64,000 nt of DNA. It comes from Microbacterium luteum. GTDB taxonomy: Bacteria; Actinomycetota; Actinomycetes; Actinomycetales; Microbacteriaceae. Below are positions 1 through 9,612 of the stretch, in pieces. The translations under genes were made by a program, and so were the position numbers. The stretch covers positions 2,976,001-3,040,000 of the forward strand of contig NZ_CP063814.1 of NCBI RefSeq assembly GCF_015277875.1. Direction: 5' to 3'. The notes beneath the pieces are model-generated. The model was not told the DNA's origin and did not search any database. It worked only from the letters and a program-made list of their open reading frames with translations. Position 1 is the first letter of the stretch. Every line of letters starts with the position of its first letter.

Positions 1-1
1 C

Positions 2-1054
2 GGTCAGCGCGGCGCGGCGATGGGGCTGTGGGGCGGAACATCCGGCGTCGCGATGCTCGTCGGCCCGTTGGCGGGCGGCTTCCTCGTCGACGGCCTCGGG
101 TGGGAGTGGATCTTCTTCATCAACATCCCCGTCGGCATCGTCGGGTTCGTTCTGGCATGGATGCTCGTGCCCGACCTCGGCAGGCAGCCGCACCGCTTCG
201 ACGTGGTCGGCGTCGTCCTGAGCGCCACCGCACTGTTCCTCATCGTCTTCGGGCTTCAGGAGGGTGAGGCGTATGACTGGGCGCCGTGGGTGTGGGTGAT
301 GATCGGCGCCGGTGTCGTCGTGCTCGGGCTGTTCCTCTGGCAGCAGAAGCTCACACGGGGCGAGCCCCTCGTGCCGCTGGGACTGTTCGGCGATCGCAAC
401 TTCGCGCTCGCCAGCGCCGGAGTCGCCATCGTCGGGTTCACCGTCACGAGCATGTCGCTGCCACTGATGTTCTTCATCCAGCTCGCCCGGGGACTCTCGC
501 CGACGCAGGCGGCCCTGCTGCTCGTGCCGACAGCCGTGTTCGCCGGCGTGCTCTCCCCGTTGGCCGGACGCCTGCTCGACCGCGTCGATCCGCGCGCTCT
601 CCTGGTGCCGGGACTGCTGACGGTCACGGGCGCCCTCGTGTTGTATGCCGCGCTCATGAACATGGACACGCCGGTCTGGGCGTTCCTCATCCCGGCGGCG
701 ATGATGGGGATCGGCAACGCGGGCATGTGGGGACCGCTCGCGACGACGGCCACCCGCGATCTTCCGCGCCATCAGGCGGGGGCGGGCGCCGGGATCTACA
801 ACACCACCCGCACCGTGGGATCGGTGCTCGGATCATCGTCGATCGCGGCGATGATGCAGCTGAGCCTCGAAGCACAGCTGCCCGCCGGATCGGCTGCGGG
901 TGACGTCGCCGCCGCCACCGAGCTCCCCGCCGACCTGGCCGGCCCGTTCGCCACCGCGATGGCCCAGTCGATGCTGCTTCCCGCCGCGGTCATGGCGCTC
1001 GGCGTCGTGGCCGTCTGCTTCCTCCGGCGCCCGGATCACCTGCGCACCCGATAG
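2..1054 (+). CDS. MFS drug-exporter-type permease (DHA2-like), 5' end outside window
   Basis: The reading frame is already open at the window edge (GQRGAAMGLWGGTSGVAMLVGPLAGG), so the ATG at 20 is an internal Met and the N-terminal half lies upstream. The visible start resembles motif C of the antiporter-type major facilitator superfamily, a Gly/Pro-rich stretch followed by WEWIFFINIPVG, which is typical of 14-helix DHA2 exporters. About eight hydrophobic segments follow, ending in a short basic tail (FLRRPDHLRTR). The expected role is proton-coupled export of drugs or other small molecules across the cytoplasmic membrane; the substrate cannot be read from sequence. The next gene is about 200 bp away on the same strand and looks unrelated. 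Sure of the family, unsure of the substrate. Confidence 0.85.
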   Translation, partial: GQRGAAMGLWGGTSGVAMLVGPLAGGFLVDGLGWEWIFFINIPVGIVGFVLAWMLVPDLGRQPHRFDVVGVVLSATALFLIVFGLQEGEAYDWAPWVWVMIGAGVVVLGLFLWQQKLTRGEPLVPLGLFGDRNFALASAGVAIVGFTVTSMSLPLMFFIQLARGLSPTQAALLLVPTAVFAGVLSPLAGRLLDRVDPRALLVPGLLTVTGALVLYAALMNMDTPVWAFLIPAAMMGIGNAGMWGPLATTATRDLPRHQAGAGAGIYNTTRTVGSVLGSSSIAAMMQLSLEAQLPAGSAAGDVAAATELPADLAGPFATAMAQSMLLPAAVMALGVVAVCFLRRPDHLRTR

Positions 1055-1260
1055 CCACGGAACGGGCCTCCCAGCCGCCTCGAGCGTCGGCGTGCTACCG
1101 TCGTGGTGCGGCTTCCTGCCGCTGCGTCGACGATACGCTTTCCGGCCTCCCGAGCCGCGACTTCTTCTCGATCGGCGAACCGATGCGCGATCCCGCGCCG
1201 TCGCCCACCCCGCGCCCCGCGACTTCTCGCGTGCCGCGCTCTGTCAGAAAGCACTCCCCC

Positions 1261-2715
1261 ATGTCCTCCTTCCTCGCTCTCGGCGTGCCCGAGACCCTCG
1301 CCTCCTCCCTCGCCTCGCGCGGCGTGACCGAGCCGTTCCCGATCCAGCGCGACACCCTGCCCGACGCCCTCGCTGGCCGTGACGTGCTCGGCCGCGGCCG
1401 CACCGGCAGCGGCAAGACGATCGCGTTCTCGCTTCCGATGGTCGCGCGCCTCTCCGGCGCGAACGCCGCCCGCCGCACCGGCGGGCACCCGCGCGGACTG
1501 GTCCTCGCCCCCACGCGCGAGCTCGCCTCGCAGATCGCGGCGACCATCAAGCCCCTCGCCGATGCGACCGGCCTGACGGTCACCACCGTCTTCGGCGGCG
1601 TCAGCCAGCGTCCGCAGGCCGACGCGATCCGCGCCGGCGTCGACATCGTCGTGGCCTGCCCCGGTCGCCTCGAGGACCTCATGCAGCAGGGCATCGTCAA
1701 GCTCGACCGCATCGAGGTCACGGTGCTCGACGAAGCCGACCACATGGCCGACCTCGGATTCCTGCCCGGCGTGACCCGCATCCTCAAGGCCACGCCGCAG
1801 GGTGGTCAGCGCATGCTCTTCTCGGCCACCCTCGACCGTGGCGTCGACACCCTCGTGTCGAAGTTCCTCCAGAACGAGGTGCGTCACTCCGTCGACGAGT
1901 CCTCGGTGCCCGAGGGCACGATGATCCACCGCGTCTTCGTCGCGGCCGACGCCGAGGCCAAGAACGCCCTCGTGCGCCGCATCGCCTCGGGATACGGCCG
2001 CCGCATCCTGTTCACCCGCACCAAGCACCAGGCGAAGAAGCTCGCCAAGCAGCTCACCGCGGCCGGCATTCCCGCCGTCGACCTGCACGGCAACCTGTCG
2101 CAGAACGCGCGCGAGCGCAACCTCGCCGCCTTCGGCGCGAACCCGGATGCCGGCGGCGTGCGCGTGCTCGTCGCCACCGACGTCGCCGCACGCGGCGTGC
2201 ACGTCGACGGCGTGGAGCTCGTCGTGCACGTCGACCCGCCCGTGGAGCACAAGTCGTACCTGCACCGCTCCGGCCGCACCGCACGCGCGGGTGCCGACGG
2301 CGTGGTCGTGACGATCGCGCTCGAGGCGCAGCGCCGCGAGGTGAAGGACCTGCTGCGGAAGGCGCAGATCACGGCGGCCCTGGAGCCGGTCGACGCCGCG
2401 CACGCGACCGTCGCCGAGCTCGTCGGGGAGTCCGCCCCCGCGGTAAAGCCCGCCCCTCCGGTCGCATCGACCGGTGGACAGAAGCAGTCCGGTGGCGGCC
2501 AGAAGCGCGCGGGCGGCCAGAGCCGCTCGGCTCGCGGCGACAAGCCCGCGGCCGGCCACGGCGGCGCCGTGCACGGTCAGCGTCAGCGGGCGGGCGCCCA
2601 GGGGTCGGCCGCGGCGCACAACCCGGCCGAAGCGCCGTCGAACCGTCGGCGCCGGTCGCGCCGCGGCGGGCGCGCACGCTCGGGCGCGGCGCGCGGCGGC
2701 AACGTCGCGAACTGA
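1261..2715 (+). CDS. DEAD-box ATP-dependent RNA helicase
   Basis: A 484-residue helicase that unwinds or remodels RNA using ATP. The core motifs occur in order: Q motif (GVTEPFPIQRDTLP), Walker A as GRGRTGSGKT, PTREL, the DEAD box in VLDEADHMADLGF, SAT in FSATLDRG, and HRSGRTARAG (motif VI). After the core the C-terminal ~100 residues are low-complexity Gly/Ser/Arg/Lys/Gln, a basic tail typical of RNA-binding extensions in actinobacterial DEAD-box proteins. The open frame extends upstream to an ATG at 1183, but that leader is Pro/Arg-rich and unlike the family, so the ATG at 1261 (MSSFLALGVPETLASSLASRG) was chosen. It is monocistronic and convergent with the hydrolase downstream. It resembles RhlE/CsdA-type proteins; the exact orthologue is not assigned. 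Confidence 0.93.
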   Translation: MSSFLALGVPETLASSLASRGVTEPFPIQRDTLPDALAGRDVLGRGRTGSGKTIAFSLPMVARLSGANAARRTGGHPRGLVLAPTRELASQIAATIKPLADATGLTVTTVFGGVSQRPQADAIRAGVDIVVACPGRLEDLMQQGIVKLDRIEVTVLDEADHMADLGFLPGVTRILKATPQGGQRMLFSATLDRGVDTLVSKFLQNEVRHSVDESSVPEGTMIHRVFVAADAEAKNALVRRIASGYGRRILFTRTKHQAKKLAKQLTAAGIPAVDLHGNLSQNARERNLAAFGANPDAGGVRVLVATDVAARGVHVDGVELVVHVDPPVEHKSYLHRSGRTARAGADGVVVTIALEAQRREVKDLLRKAQITAALEPVDAAHATVAELVGESAPAVKPAPPVASTGGQKQSGGGQKRAGGQSRSARGDKPAAGHGGAVHGQRQRAGAQGSAAAHNPAEAPSNRRRRSRRGGRARSGAARGGNVAN

Positions 2716-2733
2716 TCGGCGGCTCGACGCGCG

Positions 2734-3582
2734 TCAGACCCGCACGGGGAAGCGCGCGTCGAGCCATGCCGAGAGGTCGGCTCGCACCTCGGCCTGGGCC
2801 ACGTCGTTGAAGACCTCGTGGCGGATGCCGGGGTAGACCAGTGTCGTGACATCGCCGAACCCCGACCGACGCCGGTAGGCATCCGCCAGGCGATGCACGC
2901 TCTTCGGCCCCCCCACGGTGTCCTCGCTCCCGACCAGCATCAGTGTCGGAATGTCGCGCGCCAGACCGCGCTTCGGCCGCGACAGCACCTGGAGGGTGTT
3001 CCAGGGACCGAACAGCTGCAGCATCGGCGTGGCCGTGGTGAGCGGATCGTCGAGGAACGCGGCGCCGGTCGCGGGGTCGGACGAGAGCCACTCGACGCCG
3101 GTCGCATCCGGACCGCTCCACGGCTTGTTCAGCGGGCCGGAGTTGAGGGTGCCGGGCCACGGCAGCGCGGAACCCGACAGCACCAGACCGTCGTAGGCGG
3201 TGGGATGCGCATTGACGAGCTTCTGCGCGAGGAACGACCCCCACGAGTGGCCGAGCAGAACCAGCGGCAGATCGGGGTTCTCGTCACGGATGAGCCGCGT
3301 GAACCGCCACAGCGCGTCGACGGCGGCGCGATGCCCGCCCTTGCCGAGGCGGCCGAGCTTGCCGGAGCCGCCGTGCTGACGGAGGCCGGTGCGGCCGTGC
3401 CCGCGGTGATCGTCGGCGTACACGGTGAAACCGTCGGCGGTGAGCGCCTCGATGAGGGCGGCGTAGCGGCCGGCGTGCTCGCCGACGCCGTGCAGCAGCT
3501 GCACGACTCCGCGGGCCGGCGTGCGGGCGGCGTGCACGTCGTAGACGATCGCGACCCCGTGTGCGTCGATGAACTCGGGCAT
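2734..3582 (-). CDS. Alpha/beta hydrolase (lysophospholipase/monoacylglycerol-lipase-like)
   Basis: A 282-residue single-domain serine hydrolase. It shows the oxyanion-hole region HGVGEHAGRY after the third strand, the DHRGHGRTG segment common in monoacylglycerol-lipase-like proteins, the nucleophile elbow GHSWGS, and a late histidine in YPGIRHEVFND fitting the catalytic His, with an Asp in LMLVGSEDTVGG. There is no signal peptide, so it is probably cytoplasmic. It would hydrolyse an ester such as a monoacylglycerol or lysolipid, but substrates in this family are poorly predictable. It is divergent from the MarR gene, whose operator lies in the 70-bp gap. Confidence 0.88.
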   Translation of the reverse strand: MPEFIDAHGVAIVYDVHAARTPARGVVQLLHGVGEHAGRYAALIEALTADGFTVYADDHRGHGRTGLRQHGGSGKLGRLGKGGHRAAVDALWRFTRLIRDENPDLPLVLLGHSWGSFLAQKLVNAHPTAYDGLVLSGSALPWPGTLNSGPLNKPWSGPDATGVEWLSSDPATGAAFLDDPLTTATPMLQLFGPWNTLQVLSRPKRGLARDIPTLMLVGSEDTVGGPKSVHRLADAYRRRSGFGDVTTLVYPGIRHEVFNDVAQAEVRADLSAWLDARFPVRV

Positions 3583-3618
3583 GGGCCGAGTCTAGGCGCA
3601 TCACGTCCGCCGACATTC

Positions 3619-3648
3619 CTTTAGCAGGACTAATGAGCTATGCTAAAG
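3619..3648. promoter_or_regulatory. Inverted repeat, probable MarR operator
   Basis: CTTTAGCA (3619-3626) and TGCTAAAG (3641-3648) form a perfect 8-bp inverted repeat with a 14-bp spacer, directly in front of the MarR-family gene and in the gap to the divergent hydrolase. A palindrome overlapping the 5' end of its own gene is the usual arrangement for MarR autoregulation. If this is the operator, the ATG at 3640, which lies inside it, is less likely to be the start than the ATG at 3655. Confidence 0.6.
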
Positions 3649-3654
3649 AACCGC

Positions 3655-4128
3655 ATGGACTCTCCCGAAACACCCACCACCGCCCCAGCAGCCGTTCACG
3701 CCGACGAACTCGAACGCGACATCTCCGCCGCCGACTTCCGCATGGCGACCTTCCGCTTGGCCCGACGCCTCCGCGCAGAACGCGCGATCGACAGCATGAG
3801 CGACGGCCAGTTCGCCGTGCTCGCCGCGCTCAAGGTCCACGGCCCGCACACGCTGAGCGAGCTGGCCGAGCGCGAGCGCGTGACGGCTCCGTCGATGAAC
3901 CGCACCGTGAACTGCCTCGAAGAGCTCGGATTTCTCAGCCGCACCGCGGATGAGACCGACCGCCGCAAGGTCAACATCGCCCTCACCGGCCCCGGACGCG
4001 ACGTCGTCGATGAGACCGTGCGCCGGCGCGACGCGTGGCTCGATCACGGCCTCGCCTCACTCACCCCCGCGCAGCGGCGCACGCTCGCGGCCGCATCCGA
4101 GATCATGAAGGAGCTGGCCGCACGATGA
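3655..4128 (+). CDS. MarR-family transcriptional regulator
   Basis: A 157-residue winged-helix regulator. The recognition region TLSELAERERVTAPSMNRTVNCLEELGFLSRTADETDRRKVNIALT is the typical MarR HTH plus wing, including the D-x-R-x-x motif in the wing. The upstream ATG at 3640 would add five residues and falls within the palindromic operator, so 3655 is preferred. The stop overlaps the start of the MFS gene by ATGA, so the two are translationally coupled. The expected role is ligand-relieved repression of itself and the exporter. Confidence 0.9.
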   Translation: MDSPETPTTAPAAVHADELERDISAADFRMATFRLARRLRAERAIDSMSDGQFAVLAALKVHGPHTLSELAERERVTAPSMNRTVNCLEELGFLSRTADETDRRKVNIALTGPGRDVVDETVRRRDAWLDHGLASLTPAQRRTLAAASEIMKELAAR

Positions 4129-5537
4129 GCATGTTCCGTTCCTTCTCGGTCTTCAACTACCGCGTGTGGTTCATCGGCGCCCTGGTGTCGAACGTGGGCC
4201 AGTGGATGCAGGCGACCGCCCTCAGCTGGGTGGTGCTGACCGTGCTCACCGACAACGACGCCGGCGCGATGGGGGTCACCATGGCGCTGCAGTTCGGTCC
4301 GCCGCTGCTGCTGGTGGGGGTGACCGGATGGGTCGCCGACCGGTTCGACCGGCGGCGCCTGCTGATGATCACGCAGGGGGCCCTCATGCTGCTCGGCGGC
4401 GCGATCGGCCTCCTCATTCTGGTCGGGGCGATGTCGCTGCCGCTGATGTACGGCTTCGCGCTGGTGCTCGGCATCGTCGCCGCGTTCGACAACCCCACCC
4501 GGCAGGCGTTCGTCTCCGACCTCGTCGCCCGCGAGAACGCCTCGAACGCGATCGCGCTGAACGCGGCATCCTTCAACTCCGCCCGCATGCTGGGCCCCGC
4601 CGTCGCGGGCGTCGTGATCGTCGCGGTCGGCACCGGCTGGGTGTTCGTCATCAACGCCCTGACCTTCGTCGGGATGATCGCCGCGCTCGCGATCATCCGC
4701 CCCGATGAACTGGTCCCGCGCGCGAAGGCCCAGGGCCGGGCGCGCCTGGCCGACGGCTTCCGCTACGTCGCGCGCCGCAGCGATCTGCTGGTGACGTTCG
4801 TGATCGTGTTCATCATCGGCGCGTTCGGCATGAACTTCCCCATCTACGCCTCCACGATGGCGATCGAGTTCGGCCAGGAGGCCGACGGCTTCGGTCTCCT
4901 GAGCTCGATCCTCGCCGTGGGCTCCCTGACGGGCGCGCTGCTGGCCGCGCGCCGCGACCGCGCCCGCTTCCGCATCATCCTGTTCGGTGTCGGGCTGTTC
5001 GCCGTCTCCGCGGCGGTGGGCGCCTACATGCCCGTGTACTGGGCGTATGCCATCACGCTCATGTTCCTCGGGTTCTCGATCGTGACGATGCTCACGACGG
5101 CCAACGGCTACGTGCAGACGACGACGGAGCCGGCCCTGCGCGGCCGGGTGCTCGCGCTCTACATGGCGGTGCTCATGGGCGGCATGCCGTTCGGCGCACC
5201 CATCGTCGGCGCGGTCGTCGACGCGTTCGGCCCGCGCGTGGGCATTCTCGTCGGAGCGGGAGCCGGCGTGGTCGCCTTCTCGATCGGCCTCGTCTGGCTG
5301 CTGTCGTCGGGTCGTGTGCACCGCCACGAGGCTCGCCGTTTCCGCCTCACGATCGACGAGACCCGCCCACTGTCCGTGGTGCGGCCGACGCCGGAGGAGT
5401 TCAGCGAGCCGATCGCCCAGACGACGCCCATCCCGCTGACAGACGGCCGTGCGGCCCCGCGGCGCGGCCGCGCGGTCAGCCGACCGGAACCGGCGCCGCG
5501 CCGCCCGGCGCGTCCGGCACGACCTCACGCGGACTGA
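4125..5537 (+). CDS. MFS transporter, MFS_3/EntS-like exporter
   Basis: A 470-residue permease beginning MSMFRSFSVFNYRVWFIGALVSNVGQWMQ, the characteristic start of the MFS_3 (enterobactin-exporter-like) group, with the loop 2-3 motif VADRFDRRRLLM. Around twelve membrane segments are followed by a ~60-residue Pro/Arg-rich cytoplasmic tail. The start ATG overlaps the MarR stop, so it is very probably a MarR-controlled efflux pump. Its 3' end overlaps the convergent MFS gene by about 60 bp (5476-5537), a tail-to-tail overlap. The transported compound is unknown. Confidence 0.88.
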   Translation: MSMFRSFSVFNYRVWFIGALVSNVGQWMQATALSWVVLTVLTDNDAGAMGVTMALQFGPPLLLVGVTGWVADRFDRRRLLMITQGALMLLGGAIGLLILVGAMSLPLMYGFALVLGIVAAFDNPTRQAFVSDLVARENASNAIALNAASFNSARMLGPAVAGVVIVAVGTGWVFVINALTFVGMIAALAIIRPDELVPRAKAQGRARLADGFRYVARRSDLLVTFVIVFIIGAFGMNFPIYASTMAIEFGQEADGFGLLSSILAVGSLTGALLAARRDRARFRIILFGVGLFAVSAAVGAYMPVYWAYAITLMFLGFSIVTMLTTANGYVQTTTEPALRGRVLALYMAVLMGGMPFGAPIVGAVVDAFGPRVGILVGAGAGVVAFSIGLVWLLSSGRVHRHEARRFRLTIDETRPLSVVRPTPEEFSEPIAQTTPIPLTDGRAAPRRGRAVSRPEPAPRRPARPARPHAD

Positions 5538-6921
5538 CCAGGCGCCGCAGCACGATCGTGACGACGCCCGCCACGGCACAGCCGGCGGCGATGATCGACA
5601 GCGTTCCGAACAGTCCGATCCCGGCCTGGAGCTGCGGGAAGAAGAACGTTCCCACCGCTGCGCCCGCCTTGCCGGCAGCGGCCGCGAAGCCGGCGCCGGC
5701 ACCGCGCACCTCGACGGGGAAGACGGCGGTCGGCATCGCGAAGGTGGTCGCGTTGGGTCCGGCGTTCATGAACAGGTTGAACGCCGCGAAGGCGAGGAAG
5801 ACGATCGCGAGCTGAAGCGGTGACTGCGCCATCAGTTCGGTCGCGCCGAGAACGACGAGCGCCCCAGCCATGACGAAGAAGCCTACGGACTGCATGGCGA
5901 CCAGACCGAGTCGGCGCACGAGGAGGATCGCCGCCGCGAAACCGACGACGAGGAAGATGTCGAGCACCGCGGCCCCCTCGGTCGAGACGATGTCGTCGGC
6001 GATGTAAGGGGTGTTCGCGGCGGATCCGAGCGCGAGTGCGGCGAGGATCGTCGGCGTGAACACGCCGACGCCGTAGGTCGCGATGTCCATGAGGAACCAG
6101 GGCGCACTCGTCAGCACGGTGGCGGCTCGGTGCCGAGCGGAGAAGAGGGCGCCACGGCGAGCGGACGGCACGGTGCGGGTCGCGGCGACGAGCACCGCGT
6201 GGCCCTCCGACGGGGACCTGTCGTGGATCTCGCTGACCGCGACCGTCCGCCCCGCGAACCGGGACAGCGCGGCGGCCGCTTCGAGATACTTCGCCTGCGA
6301 CGCCAGCCACATGGGGCTCTCCGGCACCACGCGCCGCAGGATCACGACCGCGGTGGCCGGAACGACGCCGGCGGCGAGCATCCACCGCCACGCCTCCGGG
6401 TGCGGGTCGAGCAGCAGCACGGCCAATCCCACGAGGGCCCCCAGGAGCTGACCGACCGCCTGGAAGCTGAAGGCGCCGATGAGCAGCCGCGGCCGCAGCC
6501 GGCGGGGAGAGATCTCGGACACGTAGCTGGCGGCGATCGGGTAGTCGGCGCCGATTCCGACGCCGAGAAGGAAGCGGAAGGCGATGAGCCACCAGATGTC
6601 GGGGGCGAAGGCCGACGCCAGCGAGAACACGACGAACATGGCCAGATCGATTCGGAAGGCGATCTTGCGGCCGATCCGATCCGACAGCGGCCCCATGACG
6701 GCTGCTCCCACGATCGCCCCGAGGACGGCGGCGCTCGTGAGCAGACCCGTCTCGAAGGGCGTGATGCTCCACTGCGCGACGATGAGCGGCGAGGCGACGC
6801 CGATGATGAAGAAATCGAAGCCGTCGAGCATGATGCCCATCGCCGACAGCCACCACACGCGGCGGTGCATCGGCCCGAACCTCAGCCCGTCGAGGAACCT
6901 CAGGGCGGTGTGCTCGCGCAT
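5476..6921 (-). CDS. MFS transporter (sugar/organic-acid:proton symporter type)
   Basis: A 481-residue permease. It has the MFS motif GPLSDRIGRK after helix 2, the sugar-porter-like FLLGVGIGADYPIAASYVSEISPRRLRPRL and the mid-protein PESPMWLASQAKY, as in sugar and aromatic-acid symporters. The start at 6921 (MREHTALRF) is preferred because GGAAAG sits 9 nt upstream, whereas for the in-frame ATG at 6930 it would abut the start. It lies directly downstream of, and co-oriented with, the GntR gene, which is divergent from the apiose-type operon. An uptake role for D-apiose, apionate or a related acid is inferred from position only. Confidence 0.85.
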   Translation of the reverse strand: MREHTALRFLDGLRFGPMHRRVWWLSAMGIMLDGFDFFIIGVASPLIVAQWSITPFETGLLTSAAVLGAIVGAAVMGPLSDRIGRKIAFRIDLAMFVVFSLASAFAPDIWWLIAFRFLLGVGIGADYPIAASYVSEISPRRLRPRLLIGAFSFQAVGQLLGALVGLAVLLLDPHPEAWRWMLAAGVVPATAVVILRRVVPESPMWLASQAKYLEAAAALSRFAGRTVAVSEIHDRSPSEGHAVLVAATRTVPSARRGALFSARHRAATVLTSAPWFLMDIATYGVGVFTPTILAALALGSAANTPYIADDIVSTEGAAVLDIFLVVGFAAAILLVRRLGLVAMQSVGFFVMAGALVVLGATELMAQSPLQLAIVFLAFAAFNLFMNAGPNATTFAMPTAVFPVEVRGAGAGFAAAAGKAGAAVGTFFFPQLQAGIGLFGTLSIIAAGCAVAGVVTIVLRRLVSPREVVPDAPGGAAPVPVG

Positions 6922-7019
6922 GCCCGGCATCTTTCCGGCGGGACATGGCCGGCGAGGGATACGACACCTGAATGCCGCGTGAACACCCGGAGCGGCAGGC
7001 TCCGCCGGGCGGCGACGAT

Positions 7020-7748
7020 TCAGGCGTCTGCGAGGCGCGCGGAGGCCGTCGCCATGTGCAGCGCCATGGCCGACGCAGCGGCGTCGGCGTCGGCGCGCTC
7101 GAGAGCTGCGAGGATCGTGGCGTGCTCCTGGACCGCCACGCGAGCCGCGTCGGCGTCGTGGACCGCCCGGTCGGCGTAGACCCGCAGGAGGGAGCGCGCG
7201 ACGTCGAGCTGATCGACCAGCACGCCGTTCCCGGCCGCGGCGGCGAGGGCGAGGTGGAAATCGCGGTCCGCCGCGGCGAAGGCCCGAAGATCGTCGACCG
7301 ACGCGCGCATCCGATCGACCGTTGCGCGCATGCCGGCCAGGGAGCTCTCGTCGACCCGCCCGGCCGCCAGGCGAGCGACGAAGATCTCCAGGCCCGAGCG
7401 CAGCTCGAGCAGCTCGGCGGTGTTCCGCTCGCCGATCAGCAGCCCCCACCGCAGCGTCTGCGGCAGCAGCTCGCTGGCCGTTCCACGCAGGTAGGTGCCC
7501 GAACCGGGACGCACGTCGACGATGCCGAGGATCTCGAGCGCTGCGAGCGCCTCGCGCACGGCGGAGCGGCCGACCTCGAGAGTCGCCGCGAGGTGGCGCT
7601 CCGGCGGGAGCCGCGTGCCGGCCGCGATGGATCCGCTCGTGAACAGGTCGAGCAGGCGCCGCGCGACCTCCGACACCGGCGAGCCGGCGGGCACGGCGGC
7701 GAGCGCCGATGCGATCGCGGCCGAGCGGTCGTCGGAGTAGGCGGGCAT
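7020..7748 (-). CDS. GntR/FadR-family transcriptional regulator (FCD domain)
   Basis: A 242-residue regulator. The N-terminal winged helix reads VARRLLDLFTSGSIAAGTRLPPERHLAATLEVGRSAVREALAALEILGIVDVRPGSGTYL, followed by an all-helical FCD ligand domain with the metal-ligand pattern DRDFHLAL and later His residues (EHATILAALE, ALHMATASA). MPAYSDDRSA at 7748 is the preferred start; the frame stays open to 7853 but would run through the operator sites. It is divergent from the kinase operon and co-directional with the MFS gene, so it is the obvious local repressor, with a pathway intermediate as the likely ligand. Confidence 0.9.
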   Translation of the reverse strand: MPAYSDDRSAAIASALAAVPAGSPVSEVARRLLDLFTSGSIAAGTRLPPERHLAATLEVGRSAVREALAALEILGIVDVRPGSGTYLRGTASELLPQTLRWGLLIGERNTAELLELRSGLEIFVARLAAGRVDESSLAGMRATVDRMRASVDDLRAFAAADRDFHLALAAAAGNGVLVDQLDVARSLLRVYADRAVHDADAARVAVQEHATILAALERADADAAASAMALHMATASARLADA

Positions 7749-7786
7749 GGTGATCAACCTATCCGGTCCGATCATCGTGGGCGAAG

Positions 7787-7824
7787 ATTGGTCCACCGGT
7801 TGTTTGCAATTGGTCAACCGGTTG
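7787..7824. promoter_or_regulatory. Two direct operator repeats in the gntR-kinase intergenic region
   Basis: ATTGGTCCACCGGTTG (7787-7802) and ATTGGTCAACCGGTTG (7809-7824) are 15/16 identical with a 22-bp period, about two helical turns. Each contains a GGT..ACC dyad, and the second a perfect CAACCGGTTG palindrome. They lie between the divergent GntR gene and the kinase operon. The same 13-mer GGTCAACCGGTTG recurs at 35823-35835. Confidence 0.7.
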
Positions 7825-7877
7825 TGGAAGATGGGGGTTGCGCACCCGCGCATCGATCATCGCTGTGAGGAGCCGCA

Positions 7878-9611
7878 ATGACGCGACTGTGGAACGATCC
7901 GGCCGACTTCGCCGACGAGATGATCGACGGCTTCGTCGCCGCCAATGGCCGCTCGGTGCGACGCGTGACCGGCGGGGTCGTGCGCAGCACGGTCGTCCCC
8001 GCCGGCCAGGTGGCCGTGGTCGTCGGCGGCGGCTCGGGGCACTACCCCGCCTTCGGCGGGTTGGTCGGTCCGGGTCTCGCGCACGGCGCGGCGATGGGCA
8101 ACCTGTTCGCCTCGCCGTCGACGCAGCAGGTGTACGCGGTGGCGAAGGCAGCGGATGCCGGCGGCGGCGTCTTCTTCAGCTACGGCAACTACGCCGGCGA
8201 CGTGCTCAACTTCGACGCGGCGCAGGAGCGCCTGCGCGCCGAGGGCATCCGATGCGAGACCGTCACGGTCACCGACGACGTCGCCAGCGCCCCCGCGGCC
8301 GAGGCGCACAAGCGTCGCGGGATCGCCGGGGACCTCACCGTCTTCCGCAGCGCGGCCGCTGCGGCGGAGGCCGGCGCCGATCTCGGCGAGGTCGCACGCA
8401 TCGCCGCCCACGCCAACGCCCGCACCCGCTCGTTCGGCGTCGCCTTCAGCGGGTGCACCCTCCCCGGTGCCGGCGCACCTCTGTTCACCGTGCCCGAGGG
8501 ACGCATGGCGATCGGCCTCGGCATCCACGGCGAACCCGGGGTGGACGAGGCGGCGATCCCCACCGCCGACGAGCTCGCCGACCTCCTCGTCTCTCGCCTG
8601 CTCGGCGAGATCCCCGACGGCGTGACGGTGCCGGGAGCGCGCGTGGTCCCGATCCTCAACGGGCTCGGATCGCTGAAGTACGAGGAGATGTTCGTCGTGT
8701 ACCGGCGCATCGCCCGGCTGCTCGAAGACGCCGGGGTCGAGGTCGTCGACCCGCACGTGGGCGAGTACTGCACGTCGTTCGACATGGCCGGCACCTCGCT
8801 CACCCTCTTCTGGCTCGATGACGAGCTCGCCGGCCTCTGGGAGACGCCGGTCGACACCCCCGCCTACCGGCGCGGCTCGGTGGGTCCCGTCGCCCAGGCC
8901 GACGCGGCTGAGGTCGCCGACGGCGACATCGACGCCATCCCCGACGCCGACGACGCCTCGCGACGGGCCGCCCGGCTCGTCCGCACGGCGCTTCGGACCC
9001 TCGTCGACACGATCGACACCCACGTCGACGAACTCGGCCGGATGGACTCCGTCGCCGGCGACGGCGACCACGGCATCGGCATGCAGCGCGGCTCGCACGC
9101 CGCCCTCGCCGCCGCCACGAACGCCGTCACCGCCGGCGCCGGGGCCCGCACGACGCTCGAGCGCGCCGCCGATGCGTGGTCCGATCGGGCCGGCGGCACC
9201 TCGGGCGCGCTGTGGGGCGTGATCCTGTCGTCGATCGCCACCGAGCTCGGCGACGCCGGCGCACCCGAGCCGACCGCCGTCGCGCGCGGGGTGGATGCGG
9301 CCGCTCGCGGCGTGATGGCCTACGGCAAGGCCGAGGTCGGCGACAAGACCCTCGTCGATGCCCTCGTTCCCTTCGCCGAGACGCTCACCGCACAGGTCGC
9401 CTCGCGCGACCTCGCCGCCGCGTGGACGGCTGCCGCGAAGGCGTCGACCGAGGCCGCCGCTGCGACGGCCGACCTCCTCCCCCGCATGGGCCGTGCGCGC
9501 ACGCACGGCGAGCACAGCGTGGGAACCCCCGACCCGGGTGCGCACTCGCTCGCCCTGATCGCCAGCGCGGTGGGCGCGATGCTCGCCGATCCGACCCCCG
9601 AGGAGAACTGA
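7878..9611 (+). CDS. Dihydroxyacetone/erythrulose kinase, fused DhaK-DhaL (LerK/DerK-like)
   Basis: A 577-residue ATP-dependent ketose kinase. The N-terminal DhaK domain (about 1-325) has [12 protein letters not shown] and the substrate-binding His in GLGIHGEPG (about residue 217), which forms a hemiaminal with the ketone. The DhaL domain (about 365-577) has the ATP/Mg loop [10 protein letters not shown]. Such single-chain enzymes act on dihydroxyacetone or C4 ketoses. As the first gene of an operon with TPI-like and RpiB-like isomerases and an OiaC-like decarboxylase, it most likely phosphorylates L-erythrulose to L-erythrulose 1-phosphate. GAGGAG precedes the ATG. Glycerone kinase activity is the alternative. 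Confidence 0.88.
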   Translation: MTRLWNDPADFADEMIDGFVAANGRSVRRVTGGVVRSTVVPAGQVAVVVGGGSGHYPAFGGLVGPGLAHGAAMGNLFASPSTQQVYAVAKAADAGGGVFFSYGNYAGDVLNFDAAQERLRAEGIRCETVTVTDDVASAPAAEAHKRRGIAGDLTVFRSAAAAAEAGADLGEVARIAAHANARTRSFGVAFSGCTLPGAGAPLFTVPEGRMAIGLGIHGEPGVDEAAIPTADELADLLVSRLLGEIPDGVTVPGARVVPILNGLGSLKYEEMFVVYRRIARLLEDAGVEVVDPHVGEYCTSFDMAGTSLTLFWLDDELAGLWETPVDTPAYRRGSVGPVAQADAAEVADGDIDAIPDADDASRRAARLVRTALRTLVDTIDTHVDELGRMDSVAGDGDHGIGMQRGSHAALAAATNAVTAGAGARTTLERAADAWSDRAGGTSGALWGVILSSIATELGDAGAPEPTAVARGVDAAARGVMAYGKAEVGDKTLVDALVPFAETLTAQVASRDLAAAWTAAAKASTEAAAATADLLPRMGRARTHGEHSVGTPDPGAHSLALIASAVGAMLADPTPEEN

Positions 9612-9612
9612 C

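Noticed and set aside
1183..1260. Longer N-terminus for the DEAD-box helicase
   Set aside because: The extra 26 residues are Pro/Arg/Ser-rich and not part of the family; the ATG at 1261 begins a normal helicase N-terminus.
4044..5702. 552-codon minus-strand open frame opposite the MFS_3 gene
   Set aside because: Low-complexity Arg/His/Glu translation; the MFS on the other strand has clear helices and a coupled start.
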